Assembly (NCBI GenBank): GCA_003428585.1
Contig: QVQC01000007.1
Span: forward strand, 80,359 to 144,358
Reading direction: 5' to 3'
Length of the DNA: 64,000 nucleotides
Source of the DNA: Nioella halotolerans
GTDB lineage: Bacteria; Pseudomonadota; Alphaproteobacteria; Rhodobacterales; Rhodobacteraceae
The position numbers and the translations under genes are program-made. Of this stretch, positions 1-8,446 are shown one piece after another (position 1 is the first letter of the stretch; each line of letters opens with the position of its first letter). The notes beneath the pieces were generated by a model. That model was given only the letters and a program-made list of their open reading frames with translations, was not told the origin of the DNA and did no database searches.

Positions 1-441
1 CAGCGCGAGGTCGCCAATGCCGAAGAGGAGGGCGTCGAGTTTGTCTGGCTTGCCGCGCCGAAGGGCTTTTCCGGCGATCCGGTCTCGGGCGTGATGGTGC
101 AGAAGATGCGCCTGGGCCAGCCCGATGCGACGGGGCGTCAAAGCCCGGAGGTGATCGAAGGTGCGGATTACGTCGAGGAGGCCGACCTCGTGATCAAGGC
201 GCTCGGTTTTGAACCCGAGGAACTGCCGACGCTGTGGAACACGCCGGAACTGGAGGTCACCCGCTGGGGCACGGTGAAGGCCGATTTCCGCAGCCACGAG
301 ACGAACCTGCCCGGTGTCTATGCCGTGGGCGATATTCAACGCGGCGCGAGCCTTGTGGTCTGGGCAATCCGCGACGGGCGCGAGGCGGCGGAGGATATCC
401 TTTCGAAATTGGCTGTCAGCGCGGGCGTCGCGGCGGAATAA
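1..441 (+). CDS. gltD: Glutamate synthase (NADPH) small subunit, 3' part
   Basis: This is the C-terminal 146 residues of the beta subunit of glutamate synthase; the reading frame is open from the first base, so the gene begins outside the window. The subunit passes electrons from NADPH through FAD and Fe-S clusters to the large subunit, which makes glutamate from glutamine and 2-oxoglutarate. The visible part is the end of the pyridine-nucleotide-disulfide oxidoreductase fold: the segment VYAVGDIQRGASLVVWAI is the typical second flavin-contacting GD motif, followed by the DGREAA helix that closes the family. The gene for the large subunit lies 0.9 kb downstream, separated by a small secreted-protein gene. 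Confidence 0.95.
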   Translation, partial: QREVANAEEEGVEFVWLAAPKGFSGDPVSGVMVQKMRLGQPDATGRQSPEVIEGADYVEEADLVIKALGFEPEELPTLWNTPELEVTRWGTVKADFRSHETNLPGVYAVGDIQRGASLVVWAIRDGREAAEDILSKLAVSAGVAAE

Positions 442-465
442 CGTGTAAACTGGGTCGGCACCCTG

Positions 466-505
466 CGTGCACCCCCCGTACACCCCCCGTGCACCATGCG
501 TGCAG
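466..505. repeat. 11-bp tandem repeat, about 3.5 copies
   Basis: Between gltD and the next gene the unit CGTGCACCCCC is followed by CGTACACCCCC, CGTGCACCATG and a partial CGTGCAG. The period is 11 bp, about one DNA turn. No protein is needed to explain it; it could be a slippage product or an operator array upstream of the secreted-protein gene. Confidence 0.55.
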
Positions 506-570
506 ACAGATCGCCACCCATCGACCCGCACCTGCCTGCACCGGACGAAATTCAGGGAAGGATTGCTGAC

Positions 571-1296
571 ATGTTTTGCTTGATCGACCGTTACCTCGCC
601 CCCGCCGCTTTTACCATCATGCTGGCCGCCCCGACCGCCATTGTCGCGCCGGGCATGGCCGCCGCGCAGCAGGGGGCGACAGTCACCCCGCCGCCGGGCT
701 GCACCGCTTTCCTGACGGTGCAATCGCGCAGTTGCACGGTGTCGCACATGTGGACTTGCGAAGGCGACCCGGACGGCACCCGTTGGCGCATGTCGATGGA
801 TAACGAGGGGCCGTTCTACCTGTCGTTCACCGACGAGGAGTTTCGCTGGCTTCTGTCCTACGAATTGCGCAGCGGGGCGCAGAACACGTTGATCCAGCCC
901 GAGGAGGACCCCGCCTCGATCACCGAGCTGTTCGAGACCGGGACCGATTCCATGGTCTTCTCGACGATCCGCGAAACCGAGGGCGGCCAGCGGGTGCAGC
1001 GCGATTACACCGGGTTCGACCGGCTGACCGGCGAGACGGTGGAAATCGACGGGCGCACCCTGAACCGCACCGCGTTTTCCTATGAATACGACCTCGGCAA
1101 CGGCCCGCGCCGGGTGGAGGGCAACCAGTATGTCCACGAGGGCTGGCGCATGTTCTTCGGCGGGCAGGAGGTGACGACGCTGCCCAGTGGCGAGACCGAG
1201 GAGGGCGATTATTCGCCCATGGAATTTGCCGAACCGGGCGAGCGCGGCTTCCTGAGCGCGACGCCGCTTTATGACTGCGGGGACACAATGTCATGA
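571..1296 (+). CDS. Secreted protein of unknown function between gltD and gltB
   Basis: A 241-residue protein that I do not recognise by function. The start at 571 is preferred over an in-frame ATG at 496 because a purine-rich GGAAGG site lies just upstream and the protein then begins with a signal peptide (hydrophobic stretch around residues 11-31, alanine-rich cleavage region near AAAQQ). The mature part has cysteines in C-TAFLTVQSRSC-TVSHMWTC spacing near its N-terminus and one near the C-terminus (YDCGD), compatible with periplasmic disulfides. It sits between the two glutamate synthase subunit genes with 129 bp before it and 64 bp after it, an arrangement I associate with roseobacters. 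A periplasmic location makes a direct part in glutamate synthase unlikely; it may simply share the transcript. Confidence 0.8.
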   Translation: MFCLIDRYLAPAAFTIMLAAPTAIVAPGMAAAQQGATVTPPPGCTAFLTVQSRSCTVSHMWTCEGDPDGTRWRMSMDNEGPFYLSFTDEEFRWLLSYELRSGAQNTLIQPEEDPASITELFETGTDSMVFSTIRETEGGQRVQRDYTGFDRLTGETVEIDGRTLNRTAFSYEYDLGNGPRRVEGNQYVHEGWRMFFGGQEVTTLPSGETEEGDYSPMEFAEPGERGFLSATPLYDCGDTMS

Positions 1297-1360
1297 CCGT
1301 CCCCATGCAGCAGATTACCGGACGGGCCGCGCCCCGATTCCCCGTGAAAGGAGAGCCTCA

Positions 1361-4300
1361 ATGACCAAGTTCGACGCAGACTGGGCCGCATCCGAAGAGG
1401 CCAAGCGCAAGTGGCTGGCCGAGAACGGCATGTACAGCGAAGAGGAGGAGCATTCCTCCTGCGGGGTGGGGCTTGTCGTGTCGCTTGACGGCAAACCCAG
1501 CCGCGGCGTGGTCGAGGCGGGGATCAACGCGCTGAAAGCGATCTGGCACCGCGGCGCGGTCGATGCCGATGGCAAGACCGGCGATGGCGCGGGCATCCAC
1601 GTGCAGATCCCGGCCTCCTTCTTCTACGACCAGATCCGCCGCACCGGGCATGAACCTGACATGGACGCGCTGATGGCGGTGGGGCAGGTGTTTCTGCCGC
1701 GCAGCGATTTCGGGGCGCAGGAAACCTGCCGGACGATCGTCGAATCCGAGGTTCTGCGGATGGGCTATTACATCTATGGCTGGCGCCACGTGCCGGTCGA
1801 TATCTCCTGCCTCGGGGAAAAGGCCAACGCAACGCGGCCCGAGATCGAACAGATCCTGATTTCCAACACCAAGGGCGTGGATGAAGAGACGTTCGAACGC
1901 GAGCTTTACGTGATCCGCCGCCGCATCGAGAAGGCGGCGCAGGCGGCGCAGGTGGGCGCGCTTTACCTTGCCTCGCTGTCGTGCCGGTCGATCATCTACA
2001 AGGGCATGATGCTGGCCGAGCAGGTGGCCGAGTTCTACCCCGACCTTCAGGATGAACGGTTCGAATCCGCCTTCGCCATCTACCACCAGCGCTATTCCAC
2101 CAACACCTTCCCGCAATGGTGGCTGGCGCAACCTTTCCGCATGCTGGCGCATAACGGCGAGATCAACACGCTCAAGGGCAACCTGAACTGGATGAAGAGC
2201 CACGAAATCCGCATGGCGTCGGCCTATTTCGGGGACCGGGCGGAGGATATAAAACCGATCGTGGCCGGGGGGTCGTCGGATTCCGCCGCGCTGGATGCCG
2301 TGTTCGAGGTGCTGGTGCGCGCCGGGCGCAACGCCCCGATGGCCAAGACAATGCTGGTGCCCGAGGCGTGGTCGAAATCCTCGACCGAGTTGCCCAAGGC
2401 GTGGCAGGACATGTATTCCTATTGCAATTCGGTCATGGAACCGTGGGATGGCCCTGCCGCGCTGGCGATGACCGATGGCCGCTGGGTCTGTGCCGGGCTG
2501 GACCGCAACGGACTGCGTCCGATGCGCTACGTGGTGACGGGCGAGGGGCTGCTGATCGCCGGGTCAGAGGCCGGCATGGTGCCGGTGAACGAGGCGCGCG
2601 TTGTCGAGAAGGGGGCGCTTGGTCCGGGGCAGATGATCGCCGTGGACATGACAGACGCCAAGCTCTTCCACGACACCGAGATCAAGGACATGCTGGCCGC
2701 CTCGCGCCCGTTCGGTGAGTGGGTCGGCAAGATCACTGATCTGGGCGCGGCGACCGAAGGGCTGAGCGAAAACGCCGGTTTTGCCGGGGCGGAGTTGCGC
2801 CAGCGGCAGGTCGCGGCCGGCTACACGATCGAGGAGGTGGAACAGATCCTTGCGCCGATGGCCGAGGACGGCAAGGAATCGCTGGCCTCGATGGGCGATG
2901 ACACGCCCTCGGCCGTGCTGTCCAAGACCTATCGGCCGTTGTCGCATTTCTTCCGGCAGAATTTCAGCCAGGTGACCAACCCGGCGCTCGACAGTTTGCG
3001 CGAATTCCGGGTGATGAGCCTCAAGACCCGGTTCGGCAACCTCAAGAACGTGCTGGACGAGGACAGCAGCCAGACCGCGATCCTTGTGCTGGAAAGCCCC
3101 TTCGTGACCAATGCGCAGTTCGATGCGCTGATGGGCCATTTCGGCGATCGCGTCGTCACCATCGACTGCACATTCCCCGCGGGTGGCGCACAGGGGGCGC
3201 TGCGCGAGGCGCTGAGCCAGATCCGGGCCGAGGCCGAGGATGCGGTGCGCTCCGGCGCCAGCCATATCGTGCTGACCGACGAGGCGCAGGGCGCGGAAAG
3301 GGTGGCGATGCCGATGATCCTTGCCACCAGCGCGGTGCATAGCTGGCTGACCAAGCAAGGCTTGCGCACCTTCTGTTCGATCAACGTGCGCGCCGCCGAA
3401 TGCATCGACCCGCATTACTTCGCCGTGCTGATCGGCGCCGGCGCGACCACGGTGAACGCCTACCTCGCGCAGGACAGCCTTGCCGACCGCATTGACCGCG
3501 GGCTGCTCGATTGCAGCCTGACCGAGGCGATGGCGCGCTATCGCAAGGCAATCGACCAGGGGCTGCTCAAGATCATGTCGAAGATGGGGATCTCGGTGAT
3601 CTCGTCTTATCGCGGCGGTCTGAATTTCGAGGCGGTGGGGCTGTCGCGCGCGATGGTCGCGGAATTCTTCCCCGGCATGATCAGCCGCATCTCCGGCATC
3701 GGGGTCAGCGGCCTTCAGAAAAAGGCGAAGGAAGTGCACGCCAAGGGCTGGCACGGTCAGGCCGATATCCTGCCCATTGGCGGCTTTTACAAGGCGCGCC
3801 GGTCGGGCGAGAAACATGCGTGGGAAGCGCAGACCATGCACATGATGCAGACCGCCTGCGCCAAGGCCTCCTATGAAATCTGGAAGCAGTATTCGGCCAA
3901 GATGCAGGCCAACCCGCCGATCCACCTGCGCGACCTTCTGGACATCAAGCCCATGGGCAAGCCGGTGCCGATCGAGGAGGTGGAAAGCATCACCTCGATC
4001 CGCAAGCGATTCGTCACGCCGGGGATGAGCCTTGGCGCGCTGTCGCCCGAGGCGCACAAGACGCTGAACGTCGCCATGAACCGGATCGGGGCGAAATCGG
4101 ATTCGGGTGAAGGCGGCGAGGATCCGGCGCATTTCGTGCCGGAGCCCAATGGCGACAATCCCAGCGCCAAGATCAAGCAGGTCGCCAGCGGCCGGTTCGG
4201 GGTGACGGCGGAGTACCTCAACCAGTGCGAGGAACTGGAAATCAAGGTCGCGCAGGGCGCCAAGCCGGGCGAGGGCGGGCAGTTGCCCGGCATGAAGGTG

Positions 4301-5899
4301 ACCGACCTGATTGCCCGGCTGCGTCATTCGACCAAGGGGGTCACGCTGATCAGCCCGCCGCCGCACCACGACATCTACAGCATCGAGGATCTGGCGCAGC
4401 TGATCTACGACCTCAAGCAGATCAACCCCACCGTGAAGGTGACGGTGAAGCTGGTGGCGTCCTCCGGCGTGGGCACCATCGCGGCGGGCGTGGCCAAGGC
4501 CAAGGCCGACGTGATCCTCATTTCCGGTCACAACGGCGGCACCGGGGCCAGCCCGGCGACCTCGATCAAGTTCGCCGGGCTGCCGTGGGAAATGGGCCTG
4601 ACCGAGGCGCATCAGGTTCTGGCGATGAACAAGCTGCGCGAACGGATCACGCTGCGCACCGATGGCGGCCTGCGCACCGGGCGCGATATCGTCATGGCCG
4701 CGATGATGGGGGCGGAGGAATACGGCATCGGCACCGCCGCCCTGATCTCTATGGGTTGCATCATGGTGCGCCAGTGCCAGTCCAACACCTGCCCCGTGGG
4801 CGTCTGCACGCAGGATGAAAGCCTGCGCGCCCGGTTCACCGGCAATGCCGACAAGGTGGTGAACCTGATCACCTTCTACGCGCAGGAGGTGCGGGAATTG
4901 CTGGCCTCCATCGGGGCGCGGTCGCTTGACGAGGTGATCGGCCGGGCCGACCTTCTGACGCAGGTCAGCCGCGGGTCGGCGCATCTCGACGACCTGGACC
5001 TCAACCCGCTGCTGATCACCGTGGATGGCGCGCAGGAGATCACCTATGACCGCAACAAGCCGCGCAACCCGGTGCCCGATACGTTGGACGCGCAGATCGT
5101 GAAGGACGCGCATCGCTTCCTCGAGGACGGGGAAAAGATGCAATTGTCCTACGCGGTGCAGAACACGCTGCGCACCATCGGGACGCGGACAAGCAGCCAT
5201 ATCGTCAAGCGGTTCGGCATGAACAACGCCCTGCAACCCGACCACCTGACGGTGAAACTGGAAGGCTCGGCCGGGCAATCGCTTGGTGCCTTCGCTGCGC
5301 CGGGGCTGAAGCTGGAAGTGTCGGGCGACGCCAACGACTACGTTGGCAAGGGCCTGTCGGGCGGCATCATCGTGGTGCGCCCGCCGCAGGTCAGCCCGCT
5401 GAAGGCTGCCGAGAACGTGATCATCGGCAACACGGTGCTTTACGGCGCGACGGGGGGGGCGTTGTTCGCCGCCGGCCGGGCCGGCGAGCGCTTCGCGGTG
5501 CGCAATTCCGGCGCGCGGGTGGTGGTCGAGGGCTGCGGGTCCAATGGCTGCGAATACATGACCGGCGGTGTCGCGGTGATCCTCGGGCCGATCGGGGCCA
5601 ATTTCGGCGCGGGGATGACGGGCGGCATGGCTTACCTCTACGACCCCGACGGCGAGGCGCATGTGAACATGAACATGGAAACGCTGGTGACCTGCCCGGT
5701 GACGGTGGATCATTGGGAAGACGAGCTGCACGGGCTGATCAAGCGCCATGCTGCCGAGACCGGATCGCGCAAGGCGGCCGACATCCTGCAACACTGGGAC
5801 GAGGAAACGGCCAATTTCGTGCAGGTCTGCCCCAAGGAAATGCTGGACAAGTTGGCCCATCCCCTCGGCATCGAGGAGACGGCGGTCCCGGCGGAGTGA
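1361..5899 (+). CDS. gltB: Glutamate synthase (NADPH) large subunit
   Basis: A full-length 1512-residue alpha subunit. It releases ammonia from glutamine in an N-terminal class-II amidotransferase domain and channels it to an FMN/3Fe-4S synthase domain that aminates 2-oxoglutarate. The start at 1361 follows AAAGGAGAG. Cys34 (in HSSCGVG) is the expected N-terminal nucleophile after removal of a 33-residue propeptide. The Fe-S cluster cysteines are C1133, C1139 and C1144 (GCIMVRQCQSNTCPVG). The C-terminal glycine-rich beta-helix domain (repeated G-x-x-G units, about residues 1290-1450) is present. Length and domain order match the bacterial family. A strong terminator follows at 5946. Confidence 0.97.
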   Translation: MTKFDADWAASEEAKRKWLAENGMYSEEEEHSSCGVGLVVSLDGKPSRGVVEAGINALKAIWHRGAVDADGKTGDGAGIHVQIPASFFYDQIRRTGHEPDMDALMAVGQVFLPRSDFGAQETCRTIVESEVLRMGYYIYGWRHVPVDISCLGEKANATRPEIEQILISNTKGVDEETFERELYVIRRRIEKAAQAAQVGALYLASLSCRSIIYKGMMLAEQVAEFYPDLQDERFESAFAIYHQRYSTNTFPQWWLAQPFRMLAHNGEINTLKGNLNWMKSHEIRMASAYFGDRAEDIKPIVAGGSSDSAALDAVFEVLVRAGRNAPMAKTMLVPEAWSKSSTELPKAWQDMYSYCNSVMEPWDGPAALAMTDGRWVCAGLDRNGLRPMRYVVTGEGLLIAGSEAGMVPVNEARVVEKGALGPGQMIAVDMTDAKLFHDTEIKDMLAASRPFGEWVGKITDLGAATEGLSENAGFAGAELRQRQVAAGYTIEEVEQILAPMAEDGKESLASMGDDTPSAVLSKTYRPLSHFFRQNFSQVTNPALDSLREFRVMSLKTRFGNLKNVLDEDSSQTAILVLESPFVTNAQFDALMGHFGDRVVTIDCTFPAGGAQGALREALSQIRAEAEDAVRSGASHIVLTDEAQGAERVAMPMILATSAVHSWLTKQGLRTFCSINVRAAECIDPHYFAVLIGAGATTVNAYLAQDSLADRIDRGLLDCSLTEAMARYRKAIDQGLLKIMSKMGISVISSYRGGLNFEAVGLSRAMVAEFFPGMISRISGIGVSGLQKKAKEVHAKGWHGQADILPIGGFYKARRSGEKHAWEAQTMHMMQTACAKASYEIWKQYSAKMQANPPIHLRDLLDIKPMGKPVPIEEVESITSIRKRFVTPGMSLGALSPEAHKTLNVAMNRIGAKSDSGEGGEDPAHFVPEPNGDNPSAKIKQVASGRFGVTAEYLNQCEELEIKVAQGAKPGEGGQLPGMKVTDLIARLRHSTKGVTLISPPPHHDIYSIEDLAQLIYDLKQINPTVKVTVKLVASSGVGTIAAGVAKAKADVILISGHNGGTGASPATSIKFAGLPWEMGLTEAHQVLAMNKLRERITLRTDGGLRTGRDIVMAAMMGAEEYGIGTAALISMGCIMVRQCQSNTCPVGVCTQDESLRARFTGNADKVVNLITFYAQEVRELLASIGARSLDEVIGRADLLTQVSRGSAHLDDLDLNPLLITVDGAQEITYDRNKPRNPVPDTLDAQIVKDAHRFLEDGEKMQLSYAVQNTLRTIGTRTSSHIVKRFGMNNALQPDHLTVKLEGSAGQSLGAFAAPGLKLEVSGDANDYVGKGLSGGIIVVRPPQVSPLKAAENVIIGNTVLYGATGGALFAAGRAGERFAVRNSGARVVVEGCGSNGCEYMTGGVAVILGPIGANFGAGMTGGMAYLYDPDGEAHVNMNMETLVTCPVTVDHWEDELHGLIKRHAAETGSRKAADILQHWDEETANFVQVCPKEMLDKLAHPLGIEETAVPAE

Positions 5900-5945
5900 T
5901 CGGTGGTGTCCGGCCGTGCGGCCGGACCGGGGCGCGCCCGCCGGG

Positions 5946-5969
5946 AAGCGGGCCCTTCGGGGCCCGTTT
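5946..5969 (+). terminator. Rho-independent terminator after gltB
   Basis: A perfect stem AAGCGGGCCC / GGGCCCGTTT (one G-U pair) with a UUCG tetraloop, followed by a short T-containing tail. It lies 47 bp after the gltB stop codon. The rest of the 5900-6135 gap shows no gene on either strand. Confidence 0.85.
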
Positions 5970-6135
5970 CCTGTTGGGCCCGGCAGCCGTGGCCGGGGGC
6001 CACGCCTGCGGTTGCGCCCGGACCGGAAAGGGGGACACCCGTGGTCTGGTCAGGATCGATTGCCGAGAGGCCGTTTGCGGGCAGGTCTGCCACAAACAGG
6101 CCATGTCGAGTGTGCCGGGCGAGTCGCCTGCCGCC

Positions 6136-7014
6136 TCACCCTTTGACAAAGTCTGCGTCGGGATACCCTTGCAGGTAGAGCAGCGCCGTCAGGTCGCCGT
6201 GGTTCACCCGGATGTCGCACTCCGCCTGCACCGAGGGTTTCGCGTGCAACGCCACGCCGGTCCCCGCCAGCCCCAGCATCCCGAGGTCATTGGCCCCGTC
6301 GCCCACCGCGATCACATCGGCCGGGGTGATTCCCAGCCGCGCCGTGATCTCTTGCAGCGCCTGCACCTTGGCCTCGCGCCCGAGGATGGGCCGGGCGACA
6401 TCGCCGGTGAGCCGGCCATTTTCGGATAGCAGCGTGTTGGCGCGATGCTCGTCGAACCCCAGGTCGGCGGCGATGCGGGCAGTAAACGCGGTGAACCCGC
6501 CCGAGACGAGCGCGGCATACCCCCCCTGCGCGCGCATCGTGGCCAGCAGGACCTTGCCGCCGGGGGTGGGGGTGATGCGGGTGGTCAGCACCTCGGCGAT
6601 GATGCCTTCGGGCAGGTCTTCCAGAAGGCGGACCCGTTCGATGAGTGCGCCCTCGAATCCAAGCTCGCCGTTCATCGCGCGGGCGGTGATCTCCTTCACG
6701 CGGTCACCGATCCCGGCCGCGTCGGCCAGTTCGTCGATGCATTCCTGCGCGATCATGGTGCTGTCCATGTCGGCCAGCAGCATCCGCTTGCGGCGACGGT
6801 CGGCGGGCTGCACGACAAGGTCGATGCCGTCGCCCTGAAGGCTTTCCCACACCTCCCAGCGGTTCGAGGGGATCTCTGCCAGTGGGAGTTCGGCGGCGAC
6901 ATCGTGCGAGAGCCAGAGCACATCGCCCCCGCCCCAGGCGTTGCGGAGCGAGTCGACAAGCGCGCGGTCCAGCCGGGGCGTGGCCGGGTTGGTCAGAAGC
7001 GTGGCGATATACAT
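6136..7014 (-). CDS. serB: Phosphoserine phosphatase
   Basis: A 292-residue HAD-family enzyme catalysing the last step of serine synthesis, O-phosphoserine to serine. The nucleophile motif DMDST covers residues 82-86 (Asp82 nucleophile, Asp84 acid/base), the SGGF motif supplies the Ser of motif II, and the [10 protein letters not shown] motif near residue 235 binds Mg2+. About 75 residues precede the catalytic domain, as in ACT-like N-terminal extensions of SerB. It is transcribed away from serC and serA, with a 159-bp divergent region between them, so all three enzymes from 3-phosphoglycerate to serine lie together. Confidence 0.95.
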   Translation of the reverse strand: MYIATLLTNPATPRLDRALVDSLRNAWGGGDVLWLSHDVAAELPLAEIPSNRWEVWESLQGDGIDLVVQPADRRRKRMLLADMDSTMIAQECIDELADAAGIGDRVKEITARAMNGELGFEGALIERVRLLEDLPEGIIAEVLTTRITPTPGGKVLLATMRAQGGYAALVSGGFTAFTARIAADLGFDEHRANTLLSENGRLTGDVARPILGREAKVQALQEITARLGITPADVIAVGDGANDLGMLGLAGTGVALHAKPSVQAECDIRVNHGDLTALLYLQGYPDADFVKG

Positions 7015-7100
7015 GGGGCGAGGTTTCCGATCGTGAACAGGCGTCTGCCGCGACGCGGCATTTGCGACCGGATAACGCGATATTCCGACTTGTGCCAGCC

Positions 7101-7171
7101 CGGCGAGGGGCCTATCCCCATTTGCGGGACACCCCTCCCCAACGAGGGGCGCTTATCTGGAAGGATACCAG
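7101..7171 (+). promoter_or_regulatory. Candidate serC-motif structured leader
   Basis: Upstream of serC there are two hairpins: GGGG (7107-7110) with CCCC (7116-7119), and CCCCTC (7132-7137) with GAGGGG (7144-7149). A third small stem, CTGG/CCAG at 7157-7171, holds the Shine-Dalgarno AAGGA in its loop, directly before the start codon. A conserved alphaproteobacterial RNA called the serC motif, consisting of short hairpins immediately before serC, is established; the position and shape here fit it. No ligand is known for that motif to my knowledge. I have not aligned it to the published consensus. Confidence 0.6.
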
Positions 7172-7173
7172 CA

Positions 7174-8328
7174 ATGGCTATGACGACCCCGGCAACGCGG
7201 CCGGCGAACCCGCGTTTTTCCTCCGGCCCCTGTGCCAAACCCCCCAAATGGACGCCCGATGCCCTGAAGGATGCCGCGCTTGGCCGCAGCCATCGCGCCG
7301 CCATCGGCAAGGACAAGCTGAAAGCCGCCATCGAGGGCACACGCGAAATCCTTGGTATTCCCGACGATTACCGCATCGGTATCGTGCCCGCCTCCGATAC
7401 CGGGGCGGTGGAAATGGCGATGTGGTCGCTGCTTGGCGAACGCAAGGCGACGATGGTGGCCTGGGAAAGCTTTGGCGCGGGTTGGGTCACGGATGTTGTC
7501 AAGCAACTCAAGATCGACGCCGAGGTGAAAACCGCAGAGTACGGCCAGATCGTCGATATGGCTGCTCTCGATTACGACACCGATGTCGTGTTCACGTGGA
7601 ACGGCACCACCTCGGGCGTGCGGATGCCGAACGGGGACATGATCCCCGACAACCGCGCCGGGCTGACCATCTGCGATGCGACCTCCGCCGCCTTCGCGCA
7701 GGACCTGCCGTGGAACAAGCTGGATGTCACCACCTTCAGCTGGCAGAAGGTGATGGGCGGCGAGGCGGCGCACGGTATGCTGATCCTCAGCCCCCGCGCC
7801 GTCGAGCGGCTGGAAAACTACACGCCCGCATGGCCGCTGCCCAAGATCTTTCGCATGACCAAGGGCGGCAAGCTGAACGAGGGGATCTTCCGGGGCGAGA
7901 CGATCAACACGCCCTCGATGCTGTGCGTGGAGGATTACCTGTTCGCGCTGGACTGGGCGCGCTCGATCGGCGGGCTGGACGCGCTGACGGCGCGGGCCGA
8001 TGCCAATGCGCGCGCGATCTGGGATTTCTGCGCGGCGCGTGACTGGATCGCCAACCTTGCCGAGGATCCGGCGACACGCTCCAACACCTCCGTTTGCCTC
8101 AAGTTTACCGATGACCGGATTGCCGATGGCGGCGCGTTCGCCAAGGCGGTGCAGAAGCGGCTGGAAGCCGAGGGCGTGGCGCTTGACGTGGGCGCCTATC
8201 GCGATGCGCCGGCGGGCTTGCGCATCTGGTGCGGCGCGACGGTGGAGACCGTGGATATCGAGGCGATGCTTCCGTGGCTCGAATGGGCCTATGAGGCCGA
8301 GATCGCCGCGCAGGCAAACGCCGCCTGA
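7174..8328 (+). CDS. serC: Phosphoserine transaminase
   Basis: A 384-residue class-V PLP aminotransferase converting 3-phosphohydroxypyruvate and glutamate to phosphoserine and 2-oxoglutarate. The PLP lysine is K192 in [15 protein letters not shown]. The start at 7174 follows an AAGGA site at 7161; the frame is open far upstream into the serB region, but that extension is the antisense of serB. It belongs to the longer alphaproteobacterial SerC type ([13 protein letters not shown] near the N-terminus). serA follows after a 118-bp gap that carries a palindromic repeat, so the two are probably co-transcribed. Confidence 0.95.
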   Translation: MAMTTPATRPANPRFSSGPCAKPPKWTPDALKDAALGRSHRAAIGKDKLKAAIEGTREILGIPDDYRIGIVPASDTGAVEMAMWSLLGERKATMVAWESFGAGWVTDVVKQLKIDAEVKTAEYGQIVDMAALDYDTDVVFTWNGTTSGVRMPNGDMIPDNRAGLTICDATSAAFAQDLPWNKLDVTTFSWQKVMGGEAAHGMLILSPRAVERLENYTPAWPLPKIFRMTKGGKLNEGIFRGETINTPSMLCVEDYLFALDWARSIGGLDALTARADANARAIWDFCAARDWIANLAEDPATRSNTSVCLKFTDDRIADGGAFAKAVQKRLEAEGVALDVGAYRDAPAGLRIWCGATVETVDIEAMLPWLEWAYEAEIAAQANAA

Positions 8329-8342
8329 TCAAGATCGAAGAG

Positions 8343-8417
8343 TGTCACCCCCGCGCAAGCGGGGGCCTTCCCCCGACTCCGCTGCCCCAAGCGGTCCCCG
8401 TTTTCGCGGGGATGGCA
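8343..8417. repeat. Paired palindromic repeat between serC and serA
   Basis: Two 25-nt hairpin units face each other. Unit 1 (8343-8367) has the stem CCCCCGC/GCGGGGG with loop GCAA; unit 2 (8393-8417) has TCCCCG/CGGGGA with loop TTTTCG. Unit 2 matches the reverse complement of unit 1 at about 20 of 25 positions. This form (CCCCGC-loop-GCGGGG) resembles dispersed REP-like palindromes common in alphaproteobacterial intergenic regions. It may tune serC/serA expression by stabilising or attenuating the transcript. Confidence 0.7.
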
Positions 8418-8446
8418 GGGTAGCCCCTGACAAAGGACCAAACACC

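Noticed and set aside
2564-5860. A 1098-codon open frame antisense to gltB
   Set aside because: High G+C coding sequence leaves the antisense frame without stops; the protein is rich in His, Arg and Ala-Gly runs, has no recognisable fold, and gltB is complete on the other strand.
5970-6135. Short plus-strand open frames after the gltB terminator
   Set aside because: They are Gly/Arg/Pro-rich GC translations with no start signal, and they run into the antisense of serB.
6445-7173. Upstream extension of the serC frame
   Set aside because: It lies antisense to serB, lacks SerC homology and the real start has a Shine-Dalgarno site at 7161.
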